A stretch of DNA of 32,477 nucleotides from Clostridia bacterium (lineage in GTDB: Bacteria; Bacillota; Clostridia; Oscillospirales; CAG-272). Under the pieces are notes generated by a model. The model searched no databases, had not been told where the DNA came from, and saw only the letters and a list, made by a program, of their open reading frames with translations. Location of the stretch: positions 1-32,477 of the forward strand of contig JAGCJI010000028.1 of assembly GCA_017648085.1 (NCBI GenBank). Direction: 5' to 3'. This document shows, in pieces, positions 1 to 8,223 of the stretch. How positions within the stretch are numbered: position 1 is the first letter of the stretch; every line of letters begins with the position of its first letter. The translations under genes and the position numbers were made by a program.

Positions 1-3
1 GAA

Positions 4-80
4 TGGCGACTCGGATGGGGCTCGAACCCACGACCTCTAGCGTGACAGGCTAGCGCTCTAACCAACTGAGCTACCAAGCC
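4..80 (-). tRNA. tRNA-Asp (anticodon GTC)
   Basis: Read on the minus strand this folds as a complete 77-nt cloverleaf. The acceptor GGCTTGG pairs with CCGAGTC through two G-U pairs. The D arm is normal, the anticodon stem is CTAGC/GCTAG around the loop CTGTCAC, and the T arm carries TTCGAGC. The encoded CCA is at 4-6. The anticodon GTC reads aspartate codons. It lies 44 bp downstream of the tRNA-Val gene on the same strand and probably shares its transcript. Confidence 0.97.
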
Positions 81-124
81 ATTCTTGAAGATGGAAGTAA
101 AGAAACTTAAGTTCCTTTTACTTT

Positions 125-200
125 TGGTGGAAAGTATAGGGCTCGAACCTATGACCCTCTGCTTGTAAGGCAGATGCTCTCCCAACTGAGCTAACCTTCC
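125..200 (-). tRNA. tRNA-Val (anticodon TAC)
   Basis: Read on the minus strand this is a 76-nt cloverleaf. The acceptor GGAAGGT pairs with ACTTTCC, the anticodon stem TCTGC/GCAGA encloses CTTACAA, the T stem is ATAGG/CCTAT, and CCA is encoded at 125-127. The anticodon TAC reads valine codons. It is the promoter-proximal gene of a two-tRNA unit. Confidence 0.97.
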
Positions 201-215
201 GTTAGACGCTCTAAT

Positions 216-244
216 ATTATAACAGAGCGAAATGGATTTGTCAA
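216..244 (-). promoter_or_regulatory. Promoter of the tRNA-Val/tRNA-Asp unit
   Basis: On the minus strand a consensus -35 TTGACA (239-244) and a consensus -10 TATAAT (216-221) are separated by exactly 17 nt. The -10 lies 15 bp before the first base of tRNA-Val. This is as close to the sigma-A consensus as possible and fits a stable-RNA promoter. Confidence 0.9.
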
Positions 245-614
245 TAGTTTTTTCAAAAAAAGTCCCGACGAAAACAAAAAAATATTTTTGCACCCTTCAA
301 GCCTGGGGGCGTGTTAAATTTTGGCTGCTGAATCCCGCTTTTCTGCCGGAGGCAAAAAGATAACTTTGGTTTGCATTTCTGCATTTCGGGCGAAAAAAGC
401 AAACGGAATTTTCCCGTTTCCCGCTCGGCTTTAGCGCGGTTGTTTGGCTTTCTTGCGGCAAGTATGCGTTATTGCGCTGAGGTGCAATGAGGTGCAATTT
501 TCACAGTCGGGAAAAGAGCGGGCGCGCGACATGTGAAAATGAAGGTTTTGATTCCTCAATCTGTCAAAATCGGCCCTCATAATACAGTAAGAGTAACAAA
601 TTATTTAAAAAGGG
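245..614. other. Intergenic region between divergent tRNA and opp units
   Basis: No convincing gene is visible here. A 66-codon minus-strand frame at 297-497 lacks a ribosome site and resembles no protein I recognise. The only small-scale structure I found is a perfect tandem repeat of the ten bases GAGGTGCAAT at 479-488 and 489-498. I found no RNA gene or terminator. Confidence 0.5.
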
Positions 615-643
615 TTGACAAATGGTGTGGAATTATTTATAAT
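615..643 (+). promoter_or_regulatory. Promoter of the opp operon
   Basis: Perfect -35 TTGACA (615-620) and -10 TATAAT (638-643) boxes with a 17-nt spacer. Transcription would start near 650 and leave an untranslated leader of about 185 nt before the lipoprotein gene. A consensus promoter fits the very strong codon bias of that gene. Confidence 0.88.
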
Positions 644-708
644 ATATATTACAATTCATATTTTGTCCATTTTTTGCAGTTTTGCTCCATACGGCAAATC
701 GGATTTTG

Positions 709-760
709 AATTCCGCGGCTTTGCGGAATTTCATTGTCCTCTTTTCCGCGATGCAGCGGA
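709..760 (+). promoter_or_regulatory. Two hairpins in the opp leader
   Basis: The first is a perfect 8-bp stem, AATTCCGC (709-716) with GCGGAATT (723-730), loop GGCTTT. The second is a 5-bp stem, TCCGC (745-749) with GCGGA (756-760). Neither is followed by an uninterrupted T run, so they are not ordinary terminators. They could stabilise the transcript 5' end or bind a regulator. No known riboswitch class was recognised. Confidence 0.45.
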
Positions 761-835
761 GAATGGTGCGTTTATTGAGATATAATGCGTCGGCAAACGG
801 CGAATTGTATATAATTTTTATGGAGGTTCATTATC

Positions 836-3409
836 ATGAACAAGACATTCAGAAAGGTATTCTGTCTGGCTCTCGTTTCCTGCATGCTGCTTTCCTGCGC
901 GGCAGTTCTTTCTTCTTGCGGCGAACCTGATACAGGCTATACCTACAATGATGCGGTAGTTACTCTCTCCACAAACTGGAACCCGCACACTTACCAGACC
1001 GCAGATGAGTCTTATCCCATTGACTTCATCACCACCGGTCTCTACTCCTTCATCTTCAACGATGAGCTTAATCCCGTAGAGGGCAAGGAACCCTTCGCAG
1101 GATATAAGATCGTTCCTGAGATGGCGGCAGAGATGCCCGTTGACGTAACCGAGGCTGTTAAGGCGGCACATCCCGAATTCAAGATTCCTGAATCTGCAAC
1201 CGCCGGCTATGCTTACACCATTAAGCTTAACCCCGCTGCAACTTGGGAAAACGGTGTAGCTATCAATGCTGAGACCTACATCTACTCCATGAAGGAGCTC
1301 CTTAACCCCCTTCTTAAGAACTACAGAGCTTCTGACTACTACGCAGGTGACTTCTGCATCGCAGGCGCAGAATTCTATGCTAACCAGGGTCAGACCGTTG
1401 GATGCACACCCAACACCATTATTGCAAACGAAGGTCTTGCAGACCTCGATGCTTATCTTACGAAATTCGCTGCGTCCATCGCTTCCGTAAACTGGAGCTA
1501 CTCTTTTGGCGATACTTGGGCTAAGCTTGGAAAGGCTCCGGAACCTGCTGAAGGCGAAGAGCCCGCAGTAAGATATGCTTGGGACGGCTCTGCATGGGTC
1601 GAGTCTGCTGACGGTGAATATGGCTGGACCGGCACCGCTGCTGATGAAATGGTTAAGACCGAGTATACCGTTGCACAGATGTTCCAGATCTTCAAGCACG
1701 CTATCGTTAACGAGTGGGGCTATTCCGAGTCTGTCGCTAGACAGTACTTTGCAGACGAAGTTGAATCCGACTGGACCTATCCCGAAAACGTTTCCTTTGA
1801 CACCGTTGGTCTTTACAAGAACGGCGAGTACGAGATCACTATCGTATTTGGTAAGTCTCTTGCAGGCTTCAACCTTCTTTACAACCTCTCCGGTAACTGG
1901 ATCGTATACAAGGACCTTTACGAGGATGGTAAGAAGCAGGTCGAAGGCTCTGACCTTTGGGTAACTGACTATAACACTTCTAAGAAGACCACCATGTCCT
2001 ACGGTCCTTACAAGATGACCGGATTTAAGCTTGATGCGTCTATGACATTCGAGAAGAATGAAAACTGGTTCGGCTACACCGACGGCAAGCACGTATATGT
2101 TGACCCCGAAGATGTCCAGACCTACGATATGTACCAGACCACCAAGATCGTTACCAAGGTTGTTGCTGAGGCAGACACCAGAAAGCTTATGTTCCTTAAG
2201 GGACAGCTTATGGGCTACGGTCTTCAGGCAGACGACTTTACCGAGTACCGTAACTCCGAGTGGTGCTACGCTACTCCTTCCGAGACTATCTTCTTCTTTA
2301 TTTTCAACGGATACAAGGAAATGATAGACGAGCGCGAAGCAGCTGACGGCTTTGACCAGGCGACAACCGACCTCCAGACCATGACTCTTAAGAGCTTCAG
2401 ACAGGCTGTTGCCGTTACTTACGATAAGGAAGCTCTTTGTACCGCAGTATCTCCCTCTCGCTCCGGCGGATACGGCCTTATAGGTAACTCCTACATCTAC
2501 GACCCCGATACCGGTGCTAGATACAGAGATACCGAGCAGGCAAAGAAGGCTCTTTGCGAGTTCTATTCTGTTGACATCTCCAAGTTTGACAGCCTTGACG
2601 AGGCAGTAGATTCCATCACCGGTTACGACCCTGTAGCTGCAAAGGATCTCTACACTAAGGCTTACAATGAAGCTATTGAGCTTGGTTACATTACCGACGA
2701 GAACGAGGACGGTAAGTCCGACCAGAAGTTCGTAATTACCTACGCTTCTTCCGCTACCTCCGACTTCATCAAGAAGACCCTCGCTTACCTCAACGAGAAG
2801 ATGGCAGAGGTTCTTGTAGGCACTCCCTTCGAGGGCAAGATTGAGTTCGTTGAGTCTGCTCCTCTTGGCAACGAGTGGTCTAACCATATTAAGGGCGGTC
2901 TCGCTGATACCGTTCTTGGCGGTTGGTCCGGCTCCGCGCTCAACCCCTTCGGTCTTTCTGACCTCTACGCTAACCCCACTTATCAGTACGACGCAAAGTG
3001 GTTTAACTCTTCCAGCGTTTCCATCACTATGGAAGTTAACGTAGCAAAGATCGGCGAAGCAGCTAACGTTAAGGAAGTTACTATGAACCTTAAGCAGTGG
3101 TCCGACGCTCTTAACGGTAAGACTATCACCATCGGTGAAGATTCTTACTGCTTCGGCGACGGTATTGCTGACGTAGAGACCAGACTTGACATCCTCGCGA
3201 AGATCGAGTCTACCGTACTTCAGACCTACGACTACATTCCTATGCTTCAGGACGCAAGCATGTCGCTTCTTTCTAAGCAGGTTTACTACGTAGTAGAAGA
3301 GTACAACCCCATCATGGGTCGCGGTGGTATCAGATACCTCAAGTACCACTACAACAATGCTGAGTGGAAGGCATACGTTAAGTCCCAGGGCGGTAAGCTT
3401 ACTTACTAA
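836..3409 (+). CDS. oppA: Peptide ABC transporter substrate-binding lipoprotein (family 5), enlarged
   Basis: This is the extracellular receptor of the ABC importer encoded downstream. It is expected to bind oligopeptides and deliver them to the permease. The 857-residue product starts with a lipoprotein signal: basic n-region, hydrophobic core, then the lipobox LSSC with the acylated cysteine at residue 28 (C21 is a less likely alternative). The mature start, with NWNPHTYQTADE, resembles the opening of family-5 solute-binding proteins. These are usually 500-600 residues long, so about 250-300 residues are extra. GGAGG at 822-826 sets the ATG. For about 837 consecutive codons no TTA, CTA or TCA codon is used, indicating strong selection for expression. 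The following permease does use them. Opp versus Dpp specificity cannot be decided from sequence. Confidence 0.88.
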   Translation: MNKTFRKVFCLALVSCMLLSCAAVLSSCGEPDTGYTYNDAVVTLSTNWNPHTYQTADESYPIDFITTGLYSFIFNDELNPVEGKEPFAGYKIVPEMAAEMPVDVTEAVKAAHPEFKIPESATAGYAYTIKLNPAATWENGVAINAETYIYSMKELLNPLLKNYRASDYYAGDFCIAGAEFYANQGQTVGCTPNTIIANEGLADLDAYLTKFAASIASVNWSYSFGDTWAKLGKAPEPAEGEEPAVRYAWDGSAWVESADGEYGWTGTAADEMVKTEYTVAQMFQIFKHAIVNEWGYSESVARQYFADEVESDWTYPENVSFDTVGLYKNGEYEITIVFGKSLAGFNLLYNLSGNWIVYKDLYEDGKKQVEGSDLWVTDYNTSKKTTMSYGPYKMTGFKLDASMTFEKNENWFGYTDGKHVYVDPEDVQTYDMYQTTKIVTKVVAEADTRKLMFLKGQLMGYGLQADDFTEYRNSEWCYATPSETIFFFIFNGYKEMIDEREAADGFDQATTDLQTMTLKSFRQAVAVTYDKEALCTAVSPSRSGGYGLIGNSYIYDPDTGARYRDTEQAKKALCEFYSVDISKFDSLDEAVDSITGYDPVAAKDLYTKAYNEAIELGYITDENEDGKSDQKFVITYASSATSDFIKKTLAYLNEKMAEVLVGTPFEGKIEFVESAPLGNEWSNHIKGGLADTVLGGWSGSALNPFGLSDLYANPTYQYDAKWFNSSSVSITMEVNVAKIGEAANVKEVTMNLKQWSDALNGKTITIGEDSYCFGDGIADVETRLDILAKIESTVLQTYDYIPMLQDASMSLLSKQVYYVVEEYNPIMGRGGIRYLKYHYNNAEWKAYVKSQGGKLTY

Positions 3410-3448
3410 TACTGTATTAAGTTAATACTTACCAATTGAATTAATAGC

Positions 3449-3477
3449 CCCGCAGGCAGCCCAAAACTGTCTGCGGG
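3449..3477 (+). terminator. Intercistronic hairpin after the lipoprotein gene
   Basis: An 11-bp stem, CCCGCAGGCAG (3449-3459) with CTGTCTGCGGG (3467-3477), has one G-U pair and a 7-nt loop. The bases that follow (ATATTAATG) are not a T run, so it is probably a partial terminator or an RNA-stabilising element. Either would give more binding-protein message than permease message, as is common in binding-protein-dependent operons. Confidence 0.6.
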
Positions 3478-3574
3478 ATATTAATGTTCTTATCGTACGA
3501 AGGAGGGACAGCTCTCTAACGGACGACTGTTACAGTTTATAATATCGTTTAACGATTTGATTTTGGAGGATATG

Positions 3575-4537
3575 ATGTTAAAATACGCAGCACAAAGAAT
3601 ATTACTAATGCTCGTAACACTTTTCATTATTACCCTGATGTGCTTCGTTCTTATCAGAATGTTGCCCGTGGCGATACTTGACACGCAGGGAGAAAAGTAT
3701 ACCGAGATTATGGCGAAGAGAGAGGCGTTCGGATACGGAAAGCCATATCTCGTTCAGTTTGGTATATTCTTAAAGAGCATTTTTACGAAATGGGACTGGG
3801 GTATCAGTGATACTCTTTATTACGGACAAGACGTTGCAGCGATCTTTGCAGAGAAGCTCCCCGCAACCATGGTGGTCAACCTCTTCTCCATTATATTGAG
3901 CATTCCCATCGGTATCTCGCTTGGTATATGGGCGGCACTTAAGAAGAATAAGATTACCGACCACGTTATATCGACTATAACGATGCTTACGATTTCGGTG
4001 CCGTCGTTCGTATATGCGTTCCTCGTTCAGTATTTCTTATCATACAATCCCGGTAACCTGCCGTTCCAGGTAGAGTTCGAGGGTGGAATATTTACTCCGA
4101 GAGCTCTTATGTCCATGATCCCCCCGGTGCTTTCGCTTTCGTTCGGCGTTATCGCAGGATTTACGAGAGTAACGCGCGCGGAGCTTACAGAGGTTTTGAC
4201 AAGCGAATTTATGCTGCTTGCGAGAACCAAGGGCCTTACCAGAACTCAGGCAACCGTAAGACATGCTATGAAAAACTGCATGGTAGTTATTCTTCCTGCG
4301 ATCTTCGGTGAGTTTATAGGAATTATGTCAGGATCGCTTATCATCGAAAAAATATTTACCATTCCGGGCGTCGGCGGTCTTTACCTAAACTCAATAAGCG
4401 GTGCGACCAACCCCGACTACCCGATATTTATGCTCGTAACGGTGTTCTACACCTTTATAAGCCTGTTCTCGGGAATTATCGTTGACATAAGCTACGGCTT
4501 CATTGACCCGAGAATCAGAATGGGCTCAAGGAAATAA
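3575..4537 (+). CDS. oppB: Peptide ABC transporter permease, OppB type
   Basis: Membrane subunit forming half of the translocation channel. It is 320 residues long, normal for OppB/DppB. The N-terminal hydrophobic helix (LLMLVTLFIITLMCFVLI) is followed by the typical periplasmic segment, several further hydrophobic spans, and the cytoplasmic EAA-type loop near ARTKGLT that docks on the ATPase. An upstream in-frame TTG at 3557 would add six residues. I prefer ATG 3575 because GGAGGA (3565-3570) lies 5 nt before it, while it is too close to ATG 3572. It is the only transporter subunit here without extra segments. The 165-bp gap to the lipoprotein gene holds the hairpin; the next permease follows closely. 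Confidence 0.92.
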   Translation: MLKYAAQRILLMLVTLFIITLMCFVLIRMLPVAILDTQGEKYTEIMAKREAFGYGKPYLVQFGIFLKSIFTKWDWGISDTLYYGQDVAAIFAEKLPATMVVNLFSIILSIPIGISLGIWAALKKNKITDHVISTITMLTISVPSFVYAFLVQYFLSYNPGNLPFQVEFEGGIFTPRALMSMIPPVLSLSFGVIAGFTRVTRAELTEVLTSEFMLLARTKGLTRTQATVRHAMKNCMVVILPAIFGEFIGIMSGSLIIEKIFTIPGVGGLYLNSISGATNPDYPIFMLVTVFYTFISLFSGIIVDISYGFIDPRIRMGSRK

Positions 4538-4555
4538 TAGGAAAGGATGAAAAAA

Positions 4556-6058
4556 ATGGATCAGAACAAGCAGTATTCACGGGATATGTTCGAGTTCGTT
4601 CAGTCCGGCGTCAGCCTGCACGACGAAAAGCTTAAAACCAAGTCCCGTAGCTATTTTGCCGATGCATTTATAAGATTCAGAAAGAACAAATCGTCGGTAG
4701 TAGCAGCATTTATCATCGGTTTCCTTATTTTGTTTTCTATTTTAGCTCCGCTGATTTCGCCTTATACAGTTAACGACACGGACAACGTTTATTCAAACTA
4801 TCCTCCTTTTATAAGGGATATAGCTGATATGAATCTCGGTGTTCTTGACGGCGCACAGTCATATCCCAGTCAGAATGCATTCCAGATGGCAAAGTATCAG
4901 GCTATTGCAAAGGAAACAGGCTATAATCCCATACTCAAGTCCTCGGAAAGAATAGTTGACGGAAAGACCGTTTATTCTCTGACCGTTAACCGCTACTATG
5001 CGTACGGCGTTCGCGAGCTCGTTATGTCGTATGAAAAATTCGCTGAAATTCAGCAGTGGCAGGTCGAGAACAACATTATAGTTATTCTTCCTTACGTAGA
5101 TAATGCTACCGACCCTAACGTATGGTACAAAACTACCGAGATTAAGGTAGACAGAAAGATGGTTACCGTTCCCGAATACGATGCTAACGGTAACTTTATC
5201 CCCAATTACGACACCAATACGAGCAAGGCCGGTCCTGTGGAGGTTCTTAAGAGAATAGAGGGCGACGACGGAAGCTACGTTTACAGCAGAGATAAGTCGA
5301 ACTCCGTAACCTGCCGCGTTTGCTATTACAACTACTATCGCTTTATGAACGGCAGAGAGCCTACCTACGTTTTCGGTACTGACTCTTACGGCCGCTGCCT
5401 TTTTGACGCTATCGGAACCGGTGCAAGATTCTCGCTTGTATTTGCCGTTATCGTTTCTGCAATCAACCTTACCATCGGCGCGATATACGGTGCTATTCAG
5501 GGCTACTACGGCGGATTTATCGACCTTGCCCTTGACAGAATATCAGACGTTCTTTCGGGCGTTCCCACAATCGTCGTAATGACGCTCTTCCAGCTTCACC
5601 TGGCGCAAAAGGTGGGTGTCGTTCCGTCCTTCCTATTTGCCTACGTTATGACGGGATGGATAGGTATGGCGGCACTGACAAGAAAGCAGTTCTACCGCTT
5701 CAAGAGCCAAGAATACGTTCTTGCGGCACGTACACTCGGCGCATCGGATAAGCGCCTTATGTTCAAGCACATTTTCCCGAACTCTCTCGGTACTATGGTT
5801 ACAAGCTGCGTGCTCGTTATACCCGGAGTTATCTCCTCCGAAACCACGCTTACCTACCTTGGTATCGTAGATCTTTCCACCTTCGTAGGAACGAGTATAG
5901 GCGAGCTTATGGAGCTCGGACAGAAGTCAATGTCTGCCGCTCCACACGCAATGCTGTTCCCGGCGTTGTTCTTATCACTGCTTCTGATCTCCTTTAACCT
6001 CTTCGGTAACGGTCTCAGAGATGCATTCAACCCGTCAACGAGAGGAGTTGATGACTAA
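4556..6058 (+). CDS. oppC: Peptide ABC transporter permease, OppC type, with enlarged external loop
   Basis: Second channel subunit, 500 residues against about 300 for ordinary OppC. An N-terminal cytoplasmic stretch leads to the first membrane helix at about residues 48-70 (VVAAFIIGFLILFSILAPLI). About 200 residues follow before the family motif FGTDSYGR (273-280). The standard distance is roughly 40-50, so about 150 residues have been inserted on the outer face. The motif here has GRC where the family usually has GRD. The remaining helices and the EAA loop (LAARTLGASDKRLMFKHIFP) look ordinary. ATG 4556 is chosen over ATG 4547 because GGAAAGG ends one base before the latter. The stop overlaps the next start (TAATG). 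Confidence 0.9.
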   Translation: MDQNKQYSRDMFEFVQSGVSLHDEKLKTKSRSYFADAFIRFRKNKSSVVAAFIIGFLILFSILAPLISPYTVNDTDNVYSNYPPFIRDIADMNLGVLDGAQSYPSQNAFQMAKYQAIAKETGYNPILKSSERIVDGKTVYSLTVNRYYAYGVRELVMSYEKFAEIQQWQVENNIIVILPYVDNATDPNVWYKTTEIKVDRKMVTVPEYDANGNFIPNYDTNTSKAGPVEVLKRIEGDDGSYVYSRDKSNSVTCRVCYYNYYRFMNGREPTYVFGTDSYGRCLFDAIGTGARFSLVFAVIVSAINLTIGAIYGAIQGYYGGFIDLALDRISDVLSGVPTIVVMTLFQLHLAQKVGVVPSFLFAYVMTGWIGMAALTRKQFYRFKSQEYVLAARTLGASDKRLMFKHIFPNSLGTMVTSCVLVIPGVISSETTLTYLGIVDLSTFVGTSIGELMELGQKSMSAAPHAMLFPALFLSLLLISFNLFGNGLRDAFNPSTRGVDD

Positions 6059-8223
6059 TGGCACAGAAAAAATTACAGGTTAAAGACCTTAGAATATCCT
6101 TCCGTACCTCTAACGGTAACGTTAAGGCGGTAAGAGGAATCAATTTTGATCTTCACAAGGGTGAAACTCTTGCAATAGTTGGCGAGTCCGGATCGGGCAA
6201 GTCGGTTACCTCCAAGGCCGTGCTCGGCATACTTGCCGGAAACTCAATCATTGAGGGCGGCGAGATCATATATGACGGAAAGGACCTTCTCAAGATTTCC
6301 GAGGAGGATTTCCACAAGATTCGCGGCGATAAAATCGCAATGATATTCCAGGATCCTATGTCCAGCCTTAACCCCATCATCAAAATAGGCAGACAGCTTA
6401 CCGAAGCGATGATTTTGAAGGGCAAGGCGCGTCAGCGCGAGAGCCGTGCGAATTTTAACAGAACGCTTAAGCTGCTGGAGGAAACGATGGCAGTTTCCGT
6501 AAACGGCGGAAATTATGCCGAGGTGGCGGCAGAGAAGTGTAAGAATTTTGACAAGTTTGAATATAAGCATCTTGAGCTTGAGGGCGCGTACCATACCGCT
6601 ATTGAAAACGCAAAGGATGCGTCATTCGACCTTGATTCTCTTATATTCGAGCTTGAAAAAAATGCCGCCAAGGACCTTGTTTACCGAGTTAAGAAGGTTG
6701 CGAAGCAGGCAAAGGGCTCGGTTCAGACATACGTTGTTGCGGGCGAGCGCGCCGACAGAATCAACGTGCTTGCCGACGCCGTTGTAGCGGTGCTTCCTGA
6801 AGTTAAGAAGGGTGCAAGTACAGAGCAGCTTATAGAAGATCTTTGCGAAATACGCGACATTCTTAACGAGGCTATCGGCTTTACAGCACCCAACTTCTTT
6901 GCAATGGGATATTATCTCACCTTCTCGACAGAGCCCCTGCCCGAGATGACGGTCGAAAAGCTTAACGAATCCCTTCGCTCCTATCTTGATGAGAGCTTTA
7001 TGCTCGGATTTATAAAGGATACGGAAACCGCGCTTGCATATTCTGCGGCTAATTCATACAAGGAGAAGCGTGAGGCGGTTGAATTCCTTCGAAAAGCAAG
7101 ACCCGTGTTTGAAAAAGACTCCTACGACAAGGCAGAATGCTATCAGACTATGCGCTCGCTTGTAAAGGAGATAAACGAATCTATCGATCCCCTTGAGCTC
7201 GTAAAGGATAGCATAGCATATACCTTTGGCTCCGGTCTTAAGGGAGAGCTTGATACCTACTTCAAAGGCACAAAGAAGAACATCGTAGAAGAAAAGAGAT
7301 TTGCAAAGCAGCAGGCAAAATATGATGCGCTTACTGCTCGTGGCAAAGAGCCGGATGAGAAGGTTATCCCTGCGGCGATCGTAGATCTTGATCAGGTAAG
7401 ACGCAACATTCTCCGTCAGATCGACAGACTTATCGAGCACTACGAGGCTAGAATTGCGAACGCTGAAAACCGTAACTACGGCGAGGAAGCGATTGCGATG
7501 ATCGATTACCTTAAGAGCATGGCGTCAGGCGTCGTTCACAAGGTAACTCACAGCATGGCGAAGAATAAGGCACTTAAGCTTATGGAGGAGGTCGGTATTT
7601 CCGATGCTCGTATCCGTTTCAATCAGTACCCGTTTGAGTTTTCAGGCGGTATGCGCCAGAGAATAGTTATAGCTATCGCTCTTGCGGCGGACCCTGACAT
7701 CCTTATATGCGACGAGCCCACCACGGCTCTTGACGTTACTATTCAGGCGCAGATTCTTGAGCTTATCAATAAGATCAAGGCTGAAAAGAATCTTTCGGTT
7801 ATCTTTATCACTCACGACCTTGGCGTCGTTGCGAACATGGCTGACAGAATTGCGGTTATGTATGCCGGAAAAATAGTTGAGCTCGGCACGGCAGAGGAGA
7901 TCTTTTACGATCCGAAGCATCCTTACACATGGGCACTTCTTTCCTCTATGCCCGATCTTGACACCAACGAAAAGCTCGATGCTATTCCCGGAACACCCCC
8001 CAACATGATATTCCCGCCCAAGGGTGATGCTTTTGCGGCGCGTAATAAGTATGCTCTGAAAATCGACTTTGAGGAGCAGCCCCCTATGTTTGAGGTTTCT
8101 GAAACTCACACGGCTGCAACTTGGCTTCTTCACCCGGATGCACCGAAGGTTGAACTTCCCAAGACTATCAGTGACCGTATCGCAAGAATGAAGCAAAAGG
8201 CAGGAGGTGCTGAAAATGAGTAA
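6058..8223 (+). CDS. oppD: Peptide ABC transporter ATPase, OppD type, with about 370-residue insertion
   Basis: Cytoplasmic ATPase powering import. All ABC motifs are present: Walker A GESGSGKS (42-49), Q-loop Q98 in [11 protein letters not shown], signature SGGMRQ (529-534), Walker B LICDEP (549-554) and H-loop H586. The C-terminal Opp-type extension ([12 protein letters not shown]) follows. The protein is 721 residues, about twice the usual 330-350. The excess lies between the Q-loop and the signature, roughly residues 123-500, just before the conserved helix [10 protein letters not shown]. The insert is charged and apparently helical, with no domain I recognise. It is encoded in frame with the same base composition as its surroundings, so it is not an assembly artefact of any obvious kind. 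The TAATG overlap with oppC suggests translational coupling. Confidence 0.92.
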   Translation: MAQKKLQVKDLRISFRTSNGNVKAVRGINFDLHKGETLAIVGESGSGKSVTSKAVLGILAGNSIIEGGEIIYDGKDLLKISEEDFHKIRGDKIAMIFQDPMSSLNPIIKIGRQLTEAMILKGKARQRESRANFNRTLKLLEETMAVSVNGGNYAEVAAEKCKNFDKFEYKHLELEGAYHTAIENAKDASFDLDSLIFELEKNAAKDLVYRVKKVAKQAKGSVQTYVVAGERADRINVLADAVVAVLPEVKKGASTEQLIEDLCEIRDILNEAIGFTAPNFFAMGYYLTFSTEPLPEMTVEKLNESLRSYLDESFMLGFIKDTETALAYSAANSYKEKREAVEFLRKARPVFEKDSYDKAECYQTMRSLVKEINESIDPLELVKDSIAYTFGSGLKGELDTYFKGTKKNIVEEKRFAKQQAKYDALTARGKEPDEKVIPAAIVDLDQVRRNILRQIDRLIEHYEARIANAENRNYGEEAIAMIDYLKSMASGVVHKVTHSMAKNKALKLMEEVGISDARIRFNQYPFEFSGGMRQRIVIAIALAADPDILICDEPTTALDVTIQAQILELINKIKAEKNLSVIFITHDLGVVANMADRIAVMYAGKIVELGTAEEIFYDPKHPYTWALLSSMPDLDTNEKLDAIPGTPPNMIFPPKGDAFAARNKYALKIDFEEQPPMFEVSETHTAATWLLHPDAPKVELPKTISDRIARMKQKAGGAENE

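Noticed and set aside
297..497. A 66-codon minus-strand frame between the tRNAs and opp
   Set aside because: No ribosome site, no recognisable similarity, and it lies in an intergenic spacer.
818..3349. A long open frame on the minus strand opposite the lipoprotein gene
   Set aside because: It is codon-on-codon in register with the real gene and is open only because that gene avoids TTA, CTA and TCA. It has no ribosome site and an implausible composition.
3484..3519. A tiny open frame and the AGGAGGG at 3501-3507 in the oppA-oppB gap
   Set aside because: The frame has no ribosome site, and the AGGAGGG is not followed by a start codon at a usable distance.
3515..3543. A TATAAT at 3538-3543 that could be a second promoter for oppB
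   Set aside because: The -35 position reads TCTAAC and there is no extended -10; not enough to call a promoter.
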